Shown here in pieces: positions 1-28,922 of a DNA stretch of 64,000 nt (positions are counted from its first letter, which is position 1; the number at the start of each line of letters is the position of its first letter). Made by a program: the position numbers and the translations under genes. The notes beneath the pieces were generated by a model. The model was not told where the DNA came from. It did not search any database and saw only the letters and a program-made list of their open reading frames with translations. Source of the stretch: Pleodorina starrii (taxonomy: Eukaryota > Chlorophyta > Chlorophyceae > Chlamydomonadales > Volvocaceae). The stretch is from NCBI GenBank assembly GCA_030267565.1, contig BRXU01000004.1, positions 3,726,501-3,790,500 of the forward strand, in the 5' to 3' direction.

Positions 1-354
1 GGATGCAATCCACGCGCGGGCAGAGAAAGGTTCATGAACAAGATTTGCCTTAAGGTGGTGGTGGTAAAGTTGTTGTTGGTGGTGGCGTAGAGTGGAGGCG
101 GGGCGGCGGTTGATAAGCAAGTTGGCGGTTGGAAACAATGTGGAAAGCGCCCGTTTACCGTAGTTAGTTGTACTGCAATCGGTCGGTCCAACTGAGTTGC
201 CGGTTATATGCGCGACGGGCCGGCAACCCAACCAACCAACCAACCAACCAACCCTCTAGTGGCAGCTGCAGGGCAGAGGCCGGACAACAAGCTCCTTTCT
301 AAGGGCGCAAGCCGCTTCCTTAGGTTGCGCGCGTGTGTCGGGTCCGGGACTCAC
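1..354. other. Left flank, no exon recognised
   Basis: This stretch lies downstream of the last SRCR exon seen on the minus strand. It contains a short CAAC-type tandem run near 228-252 and pyrimidine-rich sequence. I looked for the expected continuation of the third SRCR domain (the C-terminal half with its cysteines) and did not find it, so the gene's next exon probably lies beyond the left edge of the window. Confidence 0.5.
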
Positions 355-3300
355 CCATCCAAATATTGCCACGTCCGGCGCCGTACTGCATGATGGGAGC
401 CACCAAGCCGCCGGCAAACCCCAACTGCCGGCACGCGACGCCGGCCTCAGCGCCCGTAAAGTTGTCCGCACAGACCGTGCCCTGTTGCGCGAGCACGAAG
501 CGTGGAGCGGGATGGGGAGGGGCGTGATCCCCACGAGCCCGGGACAAAGCACGACAACATATCAGCAACAGCAGCATCAACAAGACATCGATTTCATTTG
601 TGTGGAGCAGACACTGCACACCAAGCGCGCTGTGGCAGCAGCAGCAGCAGCACACTCTCGGGGCAGCTCAGGTCGGCTCAGACGAGAAGGCTGTTGCGGA
701 GGCGACCAAGGAACAGGCACGTGGAGGCGCGTGGAAAACCACGCCAGGACGCTCGGGGCGCCCCTGCCCTTCCCGGGCCTGGACTCCTTTGTCTCCTATG
801 TGTGGGACCAGCCCACCCCGACCCACCCCACCCGTGGCGGGCTCCTACATCCACGTATGCACTCACCCATCCGCCGTTGTGGAGCACCTCCAGTCTTCCC
901 GAGGACTCGGTGCCATTTGCCAGACGGAGGCTGCCGTCCTCGACTGGGAGGGATGCGTGTGTGTGTGTGGGGGGGGGGGGGAGGGGGGGAGCGTTGAGGC
1001 ACAGGAGCATCGGGTGGGAAAAACAGAGATGAAACAAGGCGGGGGAGCCAGGGCGGTGTTTGGTGGAGCAAGGGGAGAGGCAGAAAGGGGGAGGGAGGAG
1101 AGAGAATGGCAGGGAAGGAAAGAGAAGGGAAGAGGAGGAGGAAGAGGTCAGAAGGTAAGAGAAGGAAAGGAAAGGTAGGCGCGCACCCCCCTCCCGCCCT
1201 CCCTGCCATCAGCCCGGCCCCTCCCTCGCCCCCACCCCCTCACCTCCGCACATGACCGCCGCCGCCCAGTAGGGGTCGCACTGGTTATCCACGGGCGAGT
1301 CGTAGGAGCAGGACAGCAGGTTCCGCTCGGTGCCGTCGCACTGCAGGTTCCGGAGCCACATCTTTTGGACGGGGCCGTTGCGGATGCCGACGATGTTGCT
1401 GTACACCAGCGTCCCTGCACGTGCACCCAAGCGCACAAACAACAGCCACATATGCATAAATACTTACATATACATAAATAGTTCAATACATACATACATT
1501 CATTTACACACATGCAAGGGTCTTCTGAGGGTCTGGAGTGAGGCCACTGCAATAACCATTATGCGGCAACCACCCGCTCGGCAACACCCCCTCCCCCCAC
1601 CCACGCACCCACGGAGAGACAGACACACGCACCTCCTGTGAGGCCCAGCTGCCGACACACCACCATCGCCGTCTTCACCGTCCAGGTCTGCACACAGAAG
1701 GCGCCCCAGCGGCCGTTGCGGACCATCTGCACCACACCCACGGAGCTGCTGTTGCCGTTCACCAGTCGGAGCTCCCCGTCTGGGATGGATGGACCGGGGG
1801 GCGGGGGGGCGGGGGGGGGGAGGGGCGATAAGGGGAGGGGAGGGGTACTAAGACGAGCCGAAACGGAGCAGCGGAGTATCGAATCATATGTGAAAGGGGC
1901 GAAAGGGACACCTGGGTGAGGGGGCCGGGGTGGGGCGGGGCTGGCCGTCATTGGAGTGACACACCAATGGAGTGGCATTACGGGTAGTGGCAATCCCGGG
2001 GTGGCGCTCGGTTGGCTCCCTACCCCCGGTTTTCCTCCTGAGTTGCCGCTGTGCAGCGCAGGGCGTGCTTGGGGCCCGAGCGTGTGTGCACCGGTGAGCA
2101 GAAGGCAGCCGGGCAATCGCCGCGTGGGCGGAGCTTTTGCGCTTTGGAAACTCTGGGGCCACATCCTGTGAACGCCCCATCTGCCCCCCCCCCCCGCCCC
2201 TCAACGGGCGATGGCGCACCTGCCGTCCGGGGGACCGCCGGTGGTACGGGTGGCTTCGGGGGCGAAGGCGGCGGCGAATCTGTGTGTGTGTGTATGTATG
2301 GGAGGGGGGAGAGGGACGGGGGGAGCAGCAATAGTAGCAGCAGCAGCGGGCGCGGAAGTGCGTCGGTTGGCGGGCTGGGGCATGAAACGGTGCCGGTATA
2401 CACATCGGGGTGGGGACGGCGATCTTCAAGGGGTCCAAACGTCCAATGAAAATGCGGTTCGCGTATCCATACTCCAAACGGAGCCCCCATGCGGGACCAC
2501 CCGAGCCACCCGAGCACGGCAGCAGCCCGGAGCAACTGAAGCGGTGCTACACAGGCATTGTAACTCTCGCATCCTACACAGGCATTAGGGATTTAGGGTA
2601 CAGTCACTAGTTGGGTCAGGCCTGAGTGCGGTGCGGTGCGTCAGCGGCTTCGACCAACCACCGCTGCAGGCCGGCTCGTCCATGCGCTGCCTGTTTAGGC
2701 CATGCGAGGCCCACGCCGGGTGAGGCGAGGCGCCACGCACCGTAGCAGGAGACCGCCACATCCTCTGCGGGCGGGATGGGGTGGGAAGCAGAGGGCAAGG
2801 CCGGGGGTTCGGCGGGGAGGGGGTATGGGCAAAAGGGCGTCAGGGGGGCCAGCCGCGTCATCTCGGCTTTCGTTTCGTGGCGCAAGCTGCTGCTTCCTAC
2901 ACCCACCCGTTACTCCGCGTCGTTGAGATCCTCCCACCCCCCACCCTCTCCCCCTCCCGGGGGGGGATTAATCTCGCTGCGGGCCTCCTTTTTCTAACCC
3001 CGCCCTCCCCTCACCCCCACACACCTCTGTGGTTGCAGTTGTTGGCCCCACGGGGCTTCCTCGCGTCGCAGCTCCAAAGCGTCTTCTCGTAGCCCAGACA
3101 CTCGACGTCGTCCTGCAACCACAACCCGCAACCACAACCCGCAGTCGCAACCGCGCGCGTCAGGCAGTGTCAACAGCCCGACGCGGCCCCCCAAGGGTCA
3201 CCCGAATGTCATCCCCGCTCTCTCCCGCTCTCTCCCTGGGAGGTACCACGAGGTGTCCAAGACGCGCACAAAGGCGCCCACTGGGCCGCCTTCCCCTCTT

Positions 3301-5313
3301 TCTCTCTCTCTCTCCAGCGCCCTCACCCCCTCACCCCCACCCACCATCCAGATGGGCCCGATGCCGGGTCCGAAGGGCGCCATGTGCAGCGGCACACCCC
3401 CCGCGTGGCCCAGCTGCTGACAAGCCACCGTCGCGTCTGTTGGGGCGAGAGAAGGGAAATGGGAGCGCGGGGATGCATGCGGGTGCGGGTGAGGAAGGAC
3501 GAAAAACACAGTGCGGCAGGGGGGGCCGTCCTTCTCCCTGGCGGGGTTGGGCAAGATGGCGGAGGACGAAACACGGACCCGGCGAAAGGGGGAAAGGTAA
3601 TACGGACGAAAGATGAGGGATGGGGAGGGGGGTAGACATGATTAAGATGGAACCGCAGCAGCAGCGGTGGAACGCAGGCGACGTTGAGGGAACCGACCCC
3701 GCAGCACTGACCTGGGGCCCCGACAGCGGCGCTGCACCTCACAACGCACTGCCGTGCAGCGCCGTACAATGCAGTACAGTCCGTTCCCGACGGCGGAGCG
3801 GACACATCCGGACAGCGGTGCTGTGCGCATTCACATCCGCTCGGCCGTGGAGGGCATCCCAAGGGGCGCACCCGCGCAACCCTGGCATTCGTAAGGGCTG
3901 GGCGATGGAGGGACGCGCGTGGCCCCGGGCTGGCGCTGCGGGGGACTCGACCGCACTCGACTCACCTCGAACGTCGAAGAAGTCGTCGCACACCGTCCCC
4001 CAGATGCCCTTGAAAAATACCTGCGGAGGGACCCAAACCCGGAAGAGGGAGGAGGGTAAACGGAGACAAACGGCGGCACACGTGCTTGATTGCTTTCGTA
4101 GATCACCATTTGGGTGGATGACGCACGCGCGAGGCAGAGCAGCCGTATGGTGCCGAGCCCCTCTTTACCCTCCCCCCCCGAGTGGCCGTCCTCCCTCCCC
4201 AGTTGTGCACACATTGTTGTGCCAACATCGCCAACGTTCCATCGCTGCGGATCCTACTGTCTTTCCCTCCCCCACCACTTGTGCCGGAGCGTGCTGCGCG
4301 TGTTGGCGCCGCACCCCGACTCCCCGGTGCCGCCGTTCCCGTCGTCCTTCGAAGACGGTAATCACCGCCGTGTAAGTACAGCCCTAACAAGAGCTGTCAA
4401 CAAGGCCGGGTCTGGTTTGTCTGGGCGAGTGCGGGGGGTTGGGGGTAACCCCCAGCTGCCGACCGGCTGTTGAGGCGCGGTCCTGGAAGTCAACAGCGTG
4501 CTCGGCTGCGCCGCACCCCCCCCTTGTGCGCACCTGCAGCTGTCCCTCCAGCAGATTGCTGCCGTTGACCAGTCGCAGATCTCCGTCGCGGTACACGCGT
4601 GGCCCTGCGAGGGTCGAGTGGGGGGTCGCAGGGAAGCTCCCGCTCGGTCCACCAGACCGCCCGCCCGCCCTTTCCCATCCCTTCCCCAGATCCCCACCCC
4701 ACCCCACGTCGCTGCAACCATCACCAGTGACCATGACGCATCGCATTGAAATTATAAAACCAGGGTGACGGAACTAGAGCTGCGTAGGCTTGGAGGTGAT
4801 ACTCGGGGGGGATAGGGAACACTCTCCCGCCCACCCAGAATGGGAGGGTAAGTGTGAGAAAAAAATACGAATCGCAGCAGCGAAGGCGCCGAGGGTGATG
4901 GGCGAGGTACAGACAGCTGGTGAGGGCTGGTGCTCTCGCTTGTGGAGGAGAGTGATAGCGGCGATGTCGGACGTACCTGGAGGATAGGGCGCTGGTGGTG
5001 GTGGGGGTGGCGGCGGCGGTGGAGGCGGCGGTGGCGGTGGCGGCTGGGGCATGGAGGTGCCTTCGAGCTGGAGGCGGCGCGCAGCTGCGGAGCATTCAAG
5101 AGCGACGGGTGGGCGCGTCAGCGCAGCATCTATCTGGTTCTCTCGCGTCGCTGGCGGGCGATATAGAGGACTGCTGCAATATTTGACCGGTGCTTTGTGG
5201 CCCAATTGGTGTGGAAAGGCGATTATACCTGTCTGAAATATCATTGCCGGATGCGCTATCCAGACGGCGCACAAAAGGGCGACGGCCGTAAGGCGCTGTA
5301 AGCGTGCTGCCAT
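355..5313 (-). CDS. Secreted SRCR-domain receptor, 3' end outside window
   Basis: Eleven exons on the minus strand: 5313-5229, 5084-4977, 4604-4534, 4020-3966, 3436-3345, 3112-3025, 2764-2741, 1779-1633, 1414-1244, 943-867 and 481-355. They join in frame to 348 codons plus one base. The start ATG at 5313 opens a hydrophobic signal peptide (MAARLQRLTAVALLCAVW), followed by a long proline run encoded near 4980-5040. Then come two complete scavenger-receptor cysteine-rich domains and part of a third. Signature stretches are GDLRLVNG, GIWGTVCDDFF, ACQQLGHAGG and EDVAVSCY in the first; GELRLVNG, VVCRQLGLTGG and AAAVMCGG in the second; GTVCADNF and ACRQLGFAGG in the third. The family has extracellular ligand-binding roles, and volvocine algae carry many SRCR genes of unknown ligand. 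Exon boundaries fall repeatedly in phase 1, as expected for a shuffled extracellular domain. The C-terminus, and any transmembrane or lectin domain, is not visible. Confidence 0.87.
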
Positions 5314-6398
5314 TATACGTTGCGAGTGCGCTTTTTTGCTTTTGGTTGATGGCCTAGTTAATGGCTGCTGGGGTGCGGGCTTGCGCCCAGTCTACACCTG
5401 GAATATGCACCGGCCTGTCTAGAACGTGCGGTTAGCGCATTGAAGTATTTCGCTGGGAGAAAGCACGAGATGAATGGCTGTATGTATATTTATGTAGTTC
5501 CGACGTGTTGACGCGGCGTCTGTTTGCTGGATGTGCGCTTCCAGGTGCTGCCCAGTTCGCACAGGTAGCTGGCAGTTTGGCGGTTCAAACGCATGGATTT
5601 CGCCAACCATCTCACGACAATCGATGACCTTCGACACGAACCGTCCGGTTGTTGCTTCAGCAAGTGAATGGACAATTTTGCTGCTATTTACCAAGGATTT
5701 TGGCGCGGTTTGTTAGAGGACTTTCACCTCGCGACAAGTTGCACGACAATTTCGTCGCTAGACGGCTAAATCTCGTCATCAAAAATGAAGACAATGGGGT
5801 TCATATGCGTGACAGATATCAGTGATGTGATGAAGTCATCGGGTGTCGGTGCGAAACACGACGTCGCGGTAGGTTCCTGCATAGGCATAGACTATACTGC
5901 ATAAGCATAGACCATCCAAAAATGCATATTTTCGGTGTATCTGCGCTCAAGGTTTGTACAGCTTCCGATTATCTGAGTGTTGCGGGCTGGATGCTTGGCC
6001 GGCCGAGGCGCGTTGCAATGCTCCTCCGCAAAGCCACTCTGTCAGAAGACTCTTCTGGCCTGCTCGGGCGCGCAGAGAACCCTTCCGCTTGCCGACCTCC
6101 GCCGTGCTTTCAGCGCAGGGCGACCATCCAACGACGGCCGGCCGCGGTGCCCGCCTGGCCCGCAGCCCCACCCTGACTGCCAGCCGGGCGCTCCGACCCC
6201 CCAGCAGCGGCCAGCCGCCTGCCAGCTGACCAGACACCAGCCGCTGCCACAGCCACCACAACCACCGCCATCACCAGCCCCGTCACAACCACAACCCAAA
6301 CCACCGTGCGGCCAACGCCCACCAGCGCACCCGCACCTGCGCCACCCGCCCGCGGCCCCCAAGCAGCCGCGTCCTCCTCCGCCGCTCCCGCCACCGCC
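5314..6398. promoter_or_regulatory. Divergent upstream region, SRCR gene and MFS gene
   Basis: The SRCR gene starts leftward at 5313 and the transporter rightward at 6399, so this 1.1-kb interval should hold both promoters and 5' UTRs. The part from 5400 to 5900 is lower in GC than the flanking exons. A degenerate direct repeat (GCATAGGCATAGACTATAC, then GCATAAGCATAGACCATCC) lies around 5880-5921. The stretch 6180-6398 is C- and A-rich and probably 5' UTR. No convincing conserved coding sequence was seen. Confidence 0.45.
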
Positions 6399-9300
6399 AT
6401 GCACCTCGACCCCTTCCTCAACGCCAAGGCATGGTACCTCTGGTGCTTTGCATCCTACGTGGCCGTGGGGCCCTTCCTCAACGTCTTCCTCGAGCACAGA
6501 GGCCTGAGCAAGGCGCAGATGGGTCTCGTGGGCGCGCTGCGGCCCTGGCTCAACGCCCCCGCGTCCTTCCTCTGGGCGGCGCTCGCCGACCGCCTCCACG
6601 CGCACCGCGCCGTGCTGCTGGTCACCTTCGCCGGCGCCGTGGGTGTGCGCATGCTGCTGCTGCTGCCGCGCAGCTTCGGTGGGATGCTGGCGGTGGCGCT
6701 GGCGGCGGAGGTGCTGGCGGCGCCGGCCAGCGTCCTGGCGGACGCGGCGGTGATGCGCATCTGCCACAAGGTGAGGCGGGGCCGGGCCGGGACGGGCAGG
6801 CAAGCAGCAAGGTGGTTGTGGGCCGGGCCGGGCCAGGCAGGCAGGACGGCGATACTTGTTGGGCAGGTAGGGCGGTGTTTTCGGGTGACAGTAGCGGAAG
6901 AGCGGGTGTTACGCTGCTATCGCACCCCGGGCTCACGCACACGCCCGCAGCGTCCGCTATCGGCGGCGGCTGGGTCGACCCGCGCTCCCGCGCTGTCCTG
7001 CCCTGTCCTGCCCTGCCCCGCGCAGGAGTCCGACTACGGCAAGTTCCGGCTGTGGGGGGCCGTCGGTTGGGGCGGCTTCTCCACCCCGGCCGGCTGGCTG
7101 ATTAGCCACCTGGGCATCCGCTGGGCCTTCTACACACAGGCCATCCTCGCAGCGCCCAGCCTCTTCCACGGCGCGCACCTCTTCAGACCGCTGCCCGAAA
7201 CCGGCTCCGAAACCCACCATCACCACCACCACCGGACGGCAGCGGGCGGCGGCGGCTGCGCCGCCGCCGCTGATCGGCAGCGGCAGCGGCGGGCGGGCGC
7301 AGGCGGGGCTCGCCCTCCGGGCCTGGGCAGTGCTGCCGATGAGGCCGGTCGCGGTCACGACGGTCACGGCTACGAGAGCAGCAGTGGCAGTGAGTGCGAT
7401 GACGGTGACCGGGACTTGGAGGCGGAACCGCTCCTTCCGGTGCACGCCGTCGCGCAGGAGCAGACCGAGCGGCTGTCGCACAGGTCGACGAGTGCGGCGG
7501 CGGCGGCGGCGGTGGCCGTAGGCGCGCATCCGGAGGACGCAGGAGGGGCCGCCAGGGGGTCACGAGCAGCGCCTGCGGCGGCGGCCGGCGGGGAGGGTCG
7601 TGCAGCGGGCGCCGGCGCCGTGGGAGAGGAGGAGGAGCAGGGTCCCGGGGGCGGCAGCTTCTGGCGGCGGCTGTGGGGCCTGCTGCGGCGGTGGGATGTG
7701 CTGCTGTTCTTCCTGGTCGCGCTGGTGATGGGGTACGGCTTCGGGACGATCGACTCGTTCCTGTGAGTCGCGCGCCGGGCGCTCCGGGCAGCGGGGAGTG
7801 CTGTGCTACTCTCTGTGTATTTGAGGGGGGAGGGGAAGGGGGAGGGGGAGGGGACGCGCTGTAATGAGGAGGACAGGGGTGTGATGTGGGTGAGGGGGGT
7901 GGGATGAGGGCTGGGCGCAAGGGCTCGTGATGGAGCCGCGACGGAGCCCGCTGGTTGCGGGGCCAGATGCTGCCGAGTGGTGGTGAGCTGCGGCTCCTGT
8001 CGGAGGCGGGCGCTGCTTCACACGGCCACACATCAGGCTGGCATCTTCATGTTCACTTGTCCTCTCAACCAGGATGTTCCCCCGCCTCGCCACCGCCCTC
8101 CCTAGGAGAGTGTTTCCCCCCGCCCCTCTTTACCTCCAACACCACCATCACCACACACACACACCCCGCGCCTCGAGCCGCGCAGGTTCCTGTACCTGGA
8201 GGAGATGGGCGCCAGCGGCACACTGATGGGCCTCACCCTCACGGTGAGATGTCCCGTAACGATACGTATGCGGCAGACCTCACCGCAGCGCGACGCGACG
8301 TGACGGCGAAGCACACACACATACACATACACATACACACACGTAGACACACGCGTAGACACACATGGGCAGCGCTAGACGGCAGCGCTTCGCCCCTCTC
8401 CCCACCCGCACTCCGCGATCCTGGGCCAACACCGTCAACCCCGCCACTTGTCTAGTCCCCGCACTCTTACACACCCCACCGGCGCCCTCACCGCCCTGCA
8501 TCCCCCCCCGGCTGCGGTCACATTCCTTTACTGCCCCCCGCGCAGATCACGTGCGCCGCCGAGGTCCCCGCCTTCCAGCTTCAGGACCGCCTTCTGGACC
8601 GCTGGGGCGTGGCCGCCGTGCTGGACCTGGTCATGGCCGTGTATGCGCTGCGTCTGGCGCTGTACGCGGCGCTGCCGGCCGCCGGAAATGTGATGTGGGT
8701 GCTGCCCATAGAGCTGCTGCACGGGGTTACCTTTGCGTGCGGCTGGGGAGCGGGTACCGTCAACTGCAAGCTGCTGGCGCCGCCGGAGCTGGCGGCGACG
8801 CTGCAGGTGGGGTGGGGTGGGGTGGAAAGAGCGGGGGATGGGGGCGGGGGGTTGGGGAGGTTTGCGGGCTAGGCTGCGTGCGTGTGTGCGTGTGTGTGTG
8901 TGTGTTTTCGGGGTGTGGTGGAGGGGTGGAAGTGCGGGGTGGCAGGGGAATGAGGCCTTTGCAGGGGCGTGTGTGTGGTGTGTGCGTTGGGGTGGGGTGG
9001 GGTCTGCGGGCTAGGCCGCGCGCGCGTGCGTGTGTCTCACGCGTGTGCGTGTTTCGCCTGTCGTACGCGGGAGGCAGCGCGTGGCGTTTGTGTGTGTTGG
9101 GGGGCACAAATGACCCGTCAGACCGCCAATCGCGTGCATTCAACAGCAGATGTTTTAACCTTATTAACCTTACAGCGGAGAGGGACGAGAGGGAAGCCGG
9201 TGGCAGCCTGTTGCATTGACAGCGCCCCCTGCCCCCTTGCTGCCGTCCTGCGGGGTCCCTGCAGGGAGCGTTTCAAGGCCTGTACTTCGGCGCCGGATAT

Positions 9301-9495
9301 GGGCTGGGGTCCCTTGTTGGGGGTTGGGTGGGGACTAAGTTGGGTTGGCAGGGCATGTTTGCGTGTGCGTCGGCCACCATGCTGACGTTGTGTGTCGCCA
9401 CTATGGCTGCAAGGTGGATCTTGACCGCGCTCTGGAAGCCGCCGGCCGACAGCAGGGGCAAAAGCGTGGAGTTGTCACTAGCTGCAAACGCGTGA
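6399..9495 (+). CDS. MFS transporter, MFSD6/MFS_1-like family
   Basis: Five exons: 6399-6770, 7026-7762, 8186-8243, 8546-8806 and 9265-9495, joining in phase to 552 residues. The ATG at 6399 sits in a strong context (GCCACCGCCATGC), and the protein starts directly with the first membrane segment. The N-terminal half carries the NAKAWYLWCFASY and FLEHRGLSKAQMG segments and the family loop WAALADRLHAHR between helices 2 and 3. After the first intron comes YGKFRLWGAVGWG, characteristic of the MFS_1-like/MFSD6 branch. The C-terminal half continues through FLYLEEMGASGTLMG, LPIELLHGVTFACGW and GAFQGLYFGAGYGLG. These match a 12-helix polytopic permease. Between the halves is a long, probably cytosolic loop (about residues 186-340), rich in Ala, Gly, Arg and acidic residues, with a six-histidine run. 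Substrate is unknown; the family is poorly characterised in algae. Confidence 0.88.
8310..8368. repeat. CA-type microsatellite in MFS intron
   Basis: The third intron of the transporter gene holds an imperfect CACACA/CACATA/CACGTAGA run. It is ordinary simple sequence; a GT-rich run in the next intron (about 8880-8905) is similar. Confidence 0.7.
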
Positions 9496-10022
9496 CTGGT
9501 GCTGTTTCCGCGGGTTTTTATCATCGAACAGGGCTTGTGGGATTGAAGTTGTCTTGTCCGCGCGTGAGGTTCCCGTGATGGCCTCAAGGCTGAAGGAGCC
9601 AATTCCTCAGCAGCGTTCGTACGGTCCTGTGTTTTCGGAACTTGCATTGTGTGCTGCTGGGAATTTGTATGTTTGGTAACTTTCAAGATAACTTGATGCG
9701 GGGGCCTGGATTATCGGTCGTTCTGCTTTAACGCACCGGATTGTAACTGCATCGGGGGCTGCTTTTCCCCGAAACGCTAAGGCCTTTCCCCCGAAGTCAC
9801 TAAACTTCATAGTATTTACACACAGTTGAAAAAGAATATATGTAAGGATTTGCGCATAATTCCTTTGGATCGTCGTCTATCGTTTGGGCCACAGGCGCGC
9901 GCACGATTACCGGTATGCAAACAAGGAGCGGTGCAGGATAACTTGCCGGCATGCAGCACAGTCTTAGGCCTAGACATGCTTTAGCTTTTTGAGGCATATT
10001 CGTCGGAGGACCGGGTGGAGGA
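9496..10022. other. 3' region of MFS gene and CHD1 upstream region
   Basis: This 527-bp intergenic interval separates two co-oriented genes. It contains two TGTAA motifs (9742-9746 and one near 9840), the polyadenylation-type signal of volvocine algae, and should also hold the CHD1 promoter. Its GC content is lower than that of the flanking exons. No coding sequence was recognised. Confidence 0.5.
9742..9746 (+). terminator. Candidate TGTAA polyadenylation signal, MFS gene
   Basis: TGTAA about 250 bp after the transporter stop codon at 9495. In Chlamydomonas and Volvox TGTAA takes the place of AATAAA. A second TGTAA near 9840 is an alternative, so the cleavage site is not fixed. Confidence 0.45.
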
Positions 10023-27132
<17,110 letters not shown>

Positions 27133-28922
27133 GAAGAGCCGCTCGGGACGTCCCGACCAACAGGGAGTGCGTGCACTGGAGGAGGGGCGCGTTGTCATAG
27201 ACCCGCAGGGCGAGGCGGGCCGTGCGACCTGAAGAGGGTGGCCCAACGTCGCTCGCCCTGGGTCGCGGAGTCACGCGCTGGGTCCCATCAGCGGGTTGCC
27301 GAAGCGCCAAAAGCTCGGGCCCACGGGACTGGCATCTCCGTTCGGTGAAGGGTTGGGTAAGGCAGGGCGCGACTTTGGACGTGTGGTTTCGGAGCCGCTG
27401 CAGCGCGGTCTCCGGCGCGCCCATGCCGGTGGCCGATGCCCTTGCGCCCGAGCCCCGGTCGCTCGTCTCGTCTCGTCTCCTCGGTGCGTCGCAGGGGGAC
27501 GTGCTTGAGAAGGGGTAAGGGAACTATTCTAGATTGGCAAAAGGGTCGGTGTGGATGGCTCGCTGAGTGGGGGGGCTCTCTCTTTGGGTCGCAGACGGGG
27601 CAGCAAGTGCCTTGACGTACGGCAGGACGAGCGGAGCTTTTTCGCGCCCTGCGCGGGGTTCCGGGGGAGGGGGCGTTGGGTGACGTGCGACGAACATGGA
27701 TGCGCTGCAGCGCAGGTGCGGTACGGCACGGTGCGGCAGATTTGGACAGATCGTAACCATGTTTGCGTTCCTCGTGGCCTGGTGGCTGCAGGACAGGAGG
27801 CGGGGGTTCAGGTGGTGCGTGGTAGGCAGAGACTGGGGTAAGGGGTGAGGGTTGGCAGTAGCGCAGGGAATTCGGCATACCGCTTATTGTTCCGGTTTAC
27901 TGTTATGCGCATGCCTGGTTGGGGCGCCGCTGTGCCTTGCGCCGGCTGTGCGTGTGGCAGATGTCGTGTCATATGTTTGTTCGTTTGAATGTCTTGAAGT
28001 GCGGCTCCGGTTTTCATAGCGACAGTTCAGCGCATTTAGGGTCCGCAACCGGGACTGCAGGTCTGTGAAGCTGTCGGCATAAAGGGCTAGGGTGCCGGGA
28101 TGGCGAGAGAGAGACGGGGTGGGGGTGGGGAGGTACTTTTGGCTTCTGTTTTTAAGGGGCGTCCTGCTGGGTTGGAACCCCACCACTGCATCTTTTGTTG
28201 TTCGGTATTTGGGCGGCCGGCAATGCAATGGGACTGAGTTTCTCGGGGCGACGAGTAGGGCAGGAGGCGAGGCGCTGGGTTGTTGTCGATTCGCAGCCGT
28301 CCGCGGCAGAGATAGCGGCAGAGGAGAGAGAGGCATTAGGCCAGTCGAGGAGCGCCGTGAGCGCGGTTAAGACGCCAGCCACTGCTTATATTCCTAGTTA
28401 ACAACGTCAAGTTTCTTGTTCCGGGGGTTTGTTGGATGCCTGCTCGAGCGCCGCAGGGGTGTGCGCGCAAATATGGGGGAGGGACGTGTCGCGGAGGGCT
28501 CCCCCCCCCCGGGGGGAGGGTTATGGCCACCGCTACGCTTACTGATATTCTTTGGCTCCAAGTTGGTGCTGATTCGGTTGTGGCGCGGTACCTGTGCGGC
28601 AGAGGCTATCGACCAACCGTCCCTTTCGAAGGGTGGGGGCAGGATGTGCGACCGGGATATTTTCACGGCATGGCAGGATAGCGCAGCTGCAAGGAAGCTT
28701 TCCACGTCCTCTCTCTTGCCACGTAACGTCCACATCCCGTCTACCTGGTAGGCAAGCAAAGCTAGCCGCGCAGCCGGACAGCACGTCCCGTCCCGTCCCG
28801 TGATGACCCGCCCCCCCTCCCGCTGCCAACAAGTCAGCACCGCACATGCGCCGCCACCACCACAACCGCCCCTTCCCAGCCCTACACCTACAGTCGCCGC
28901 TCCCGCCCACCCAGTCCTGCTC
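27133..28922. other. Convergent 3' intergenic region, no gene recognised
   Basis: CHD1 ends at 27132 (+) and the UFD1-UBX gene ends at 28923 (-), so this 1.8 kb should be the two 3' UTRs plus spacer. Only poorly supported reading frames occur. I did not find a clear TGTAA on either strand near either stop codon. Confidence 0.4.
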
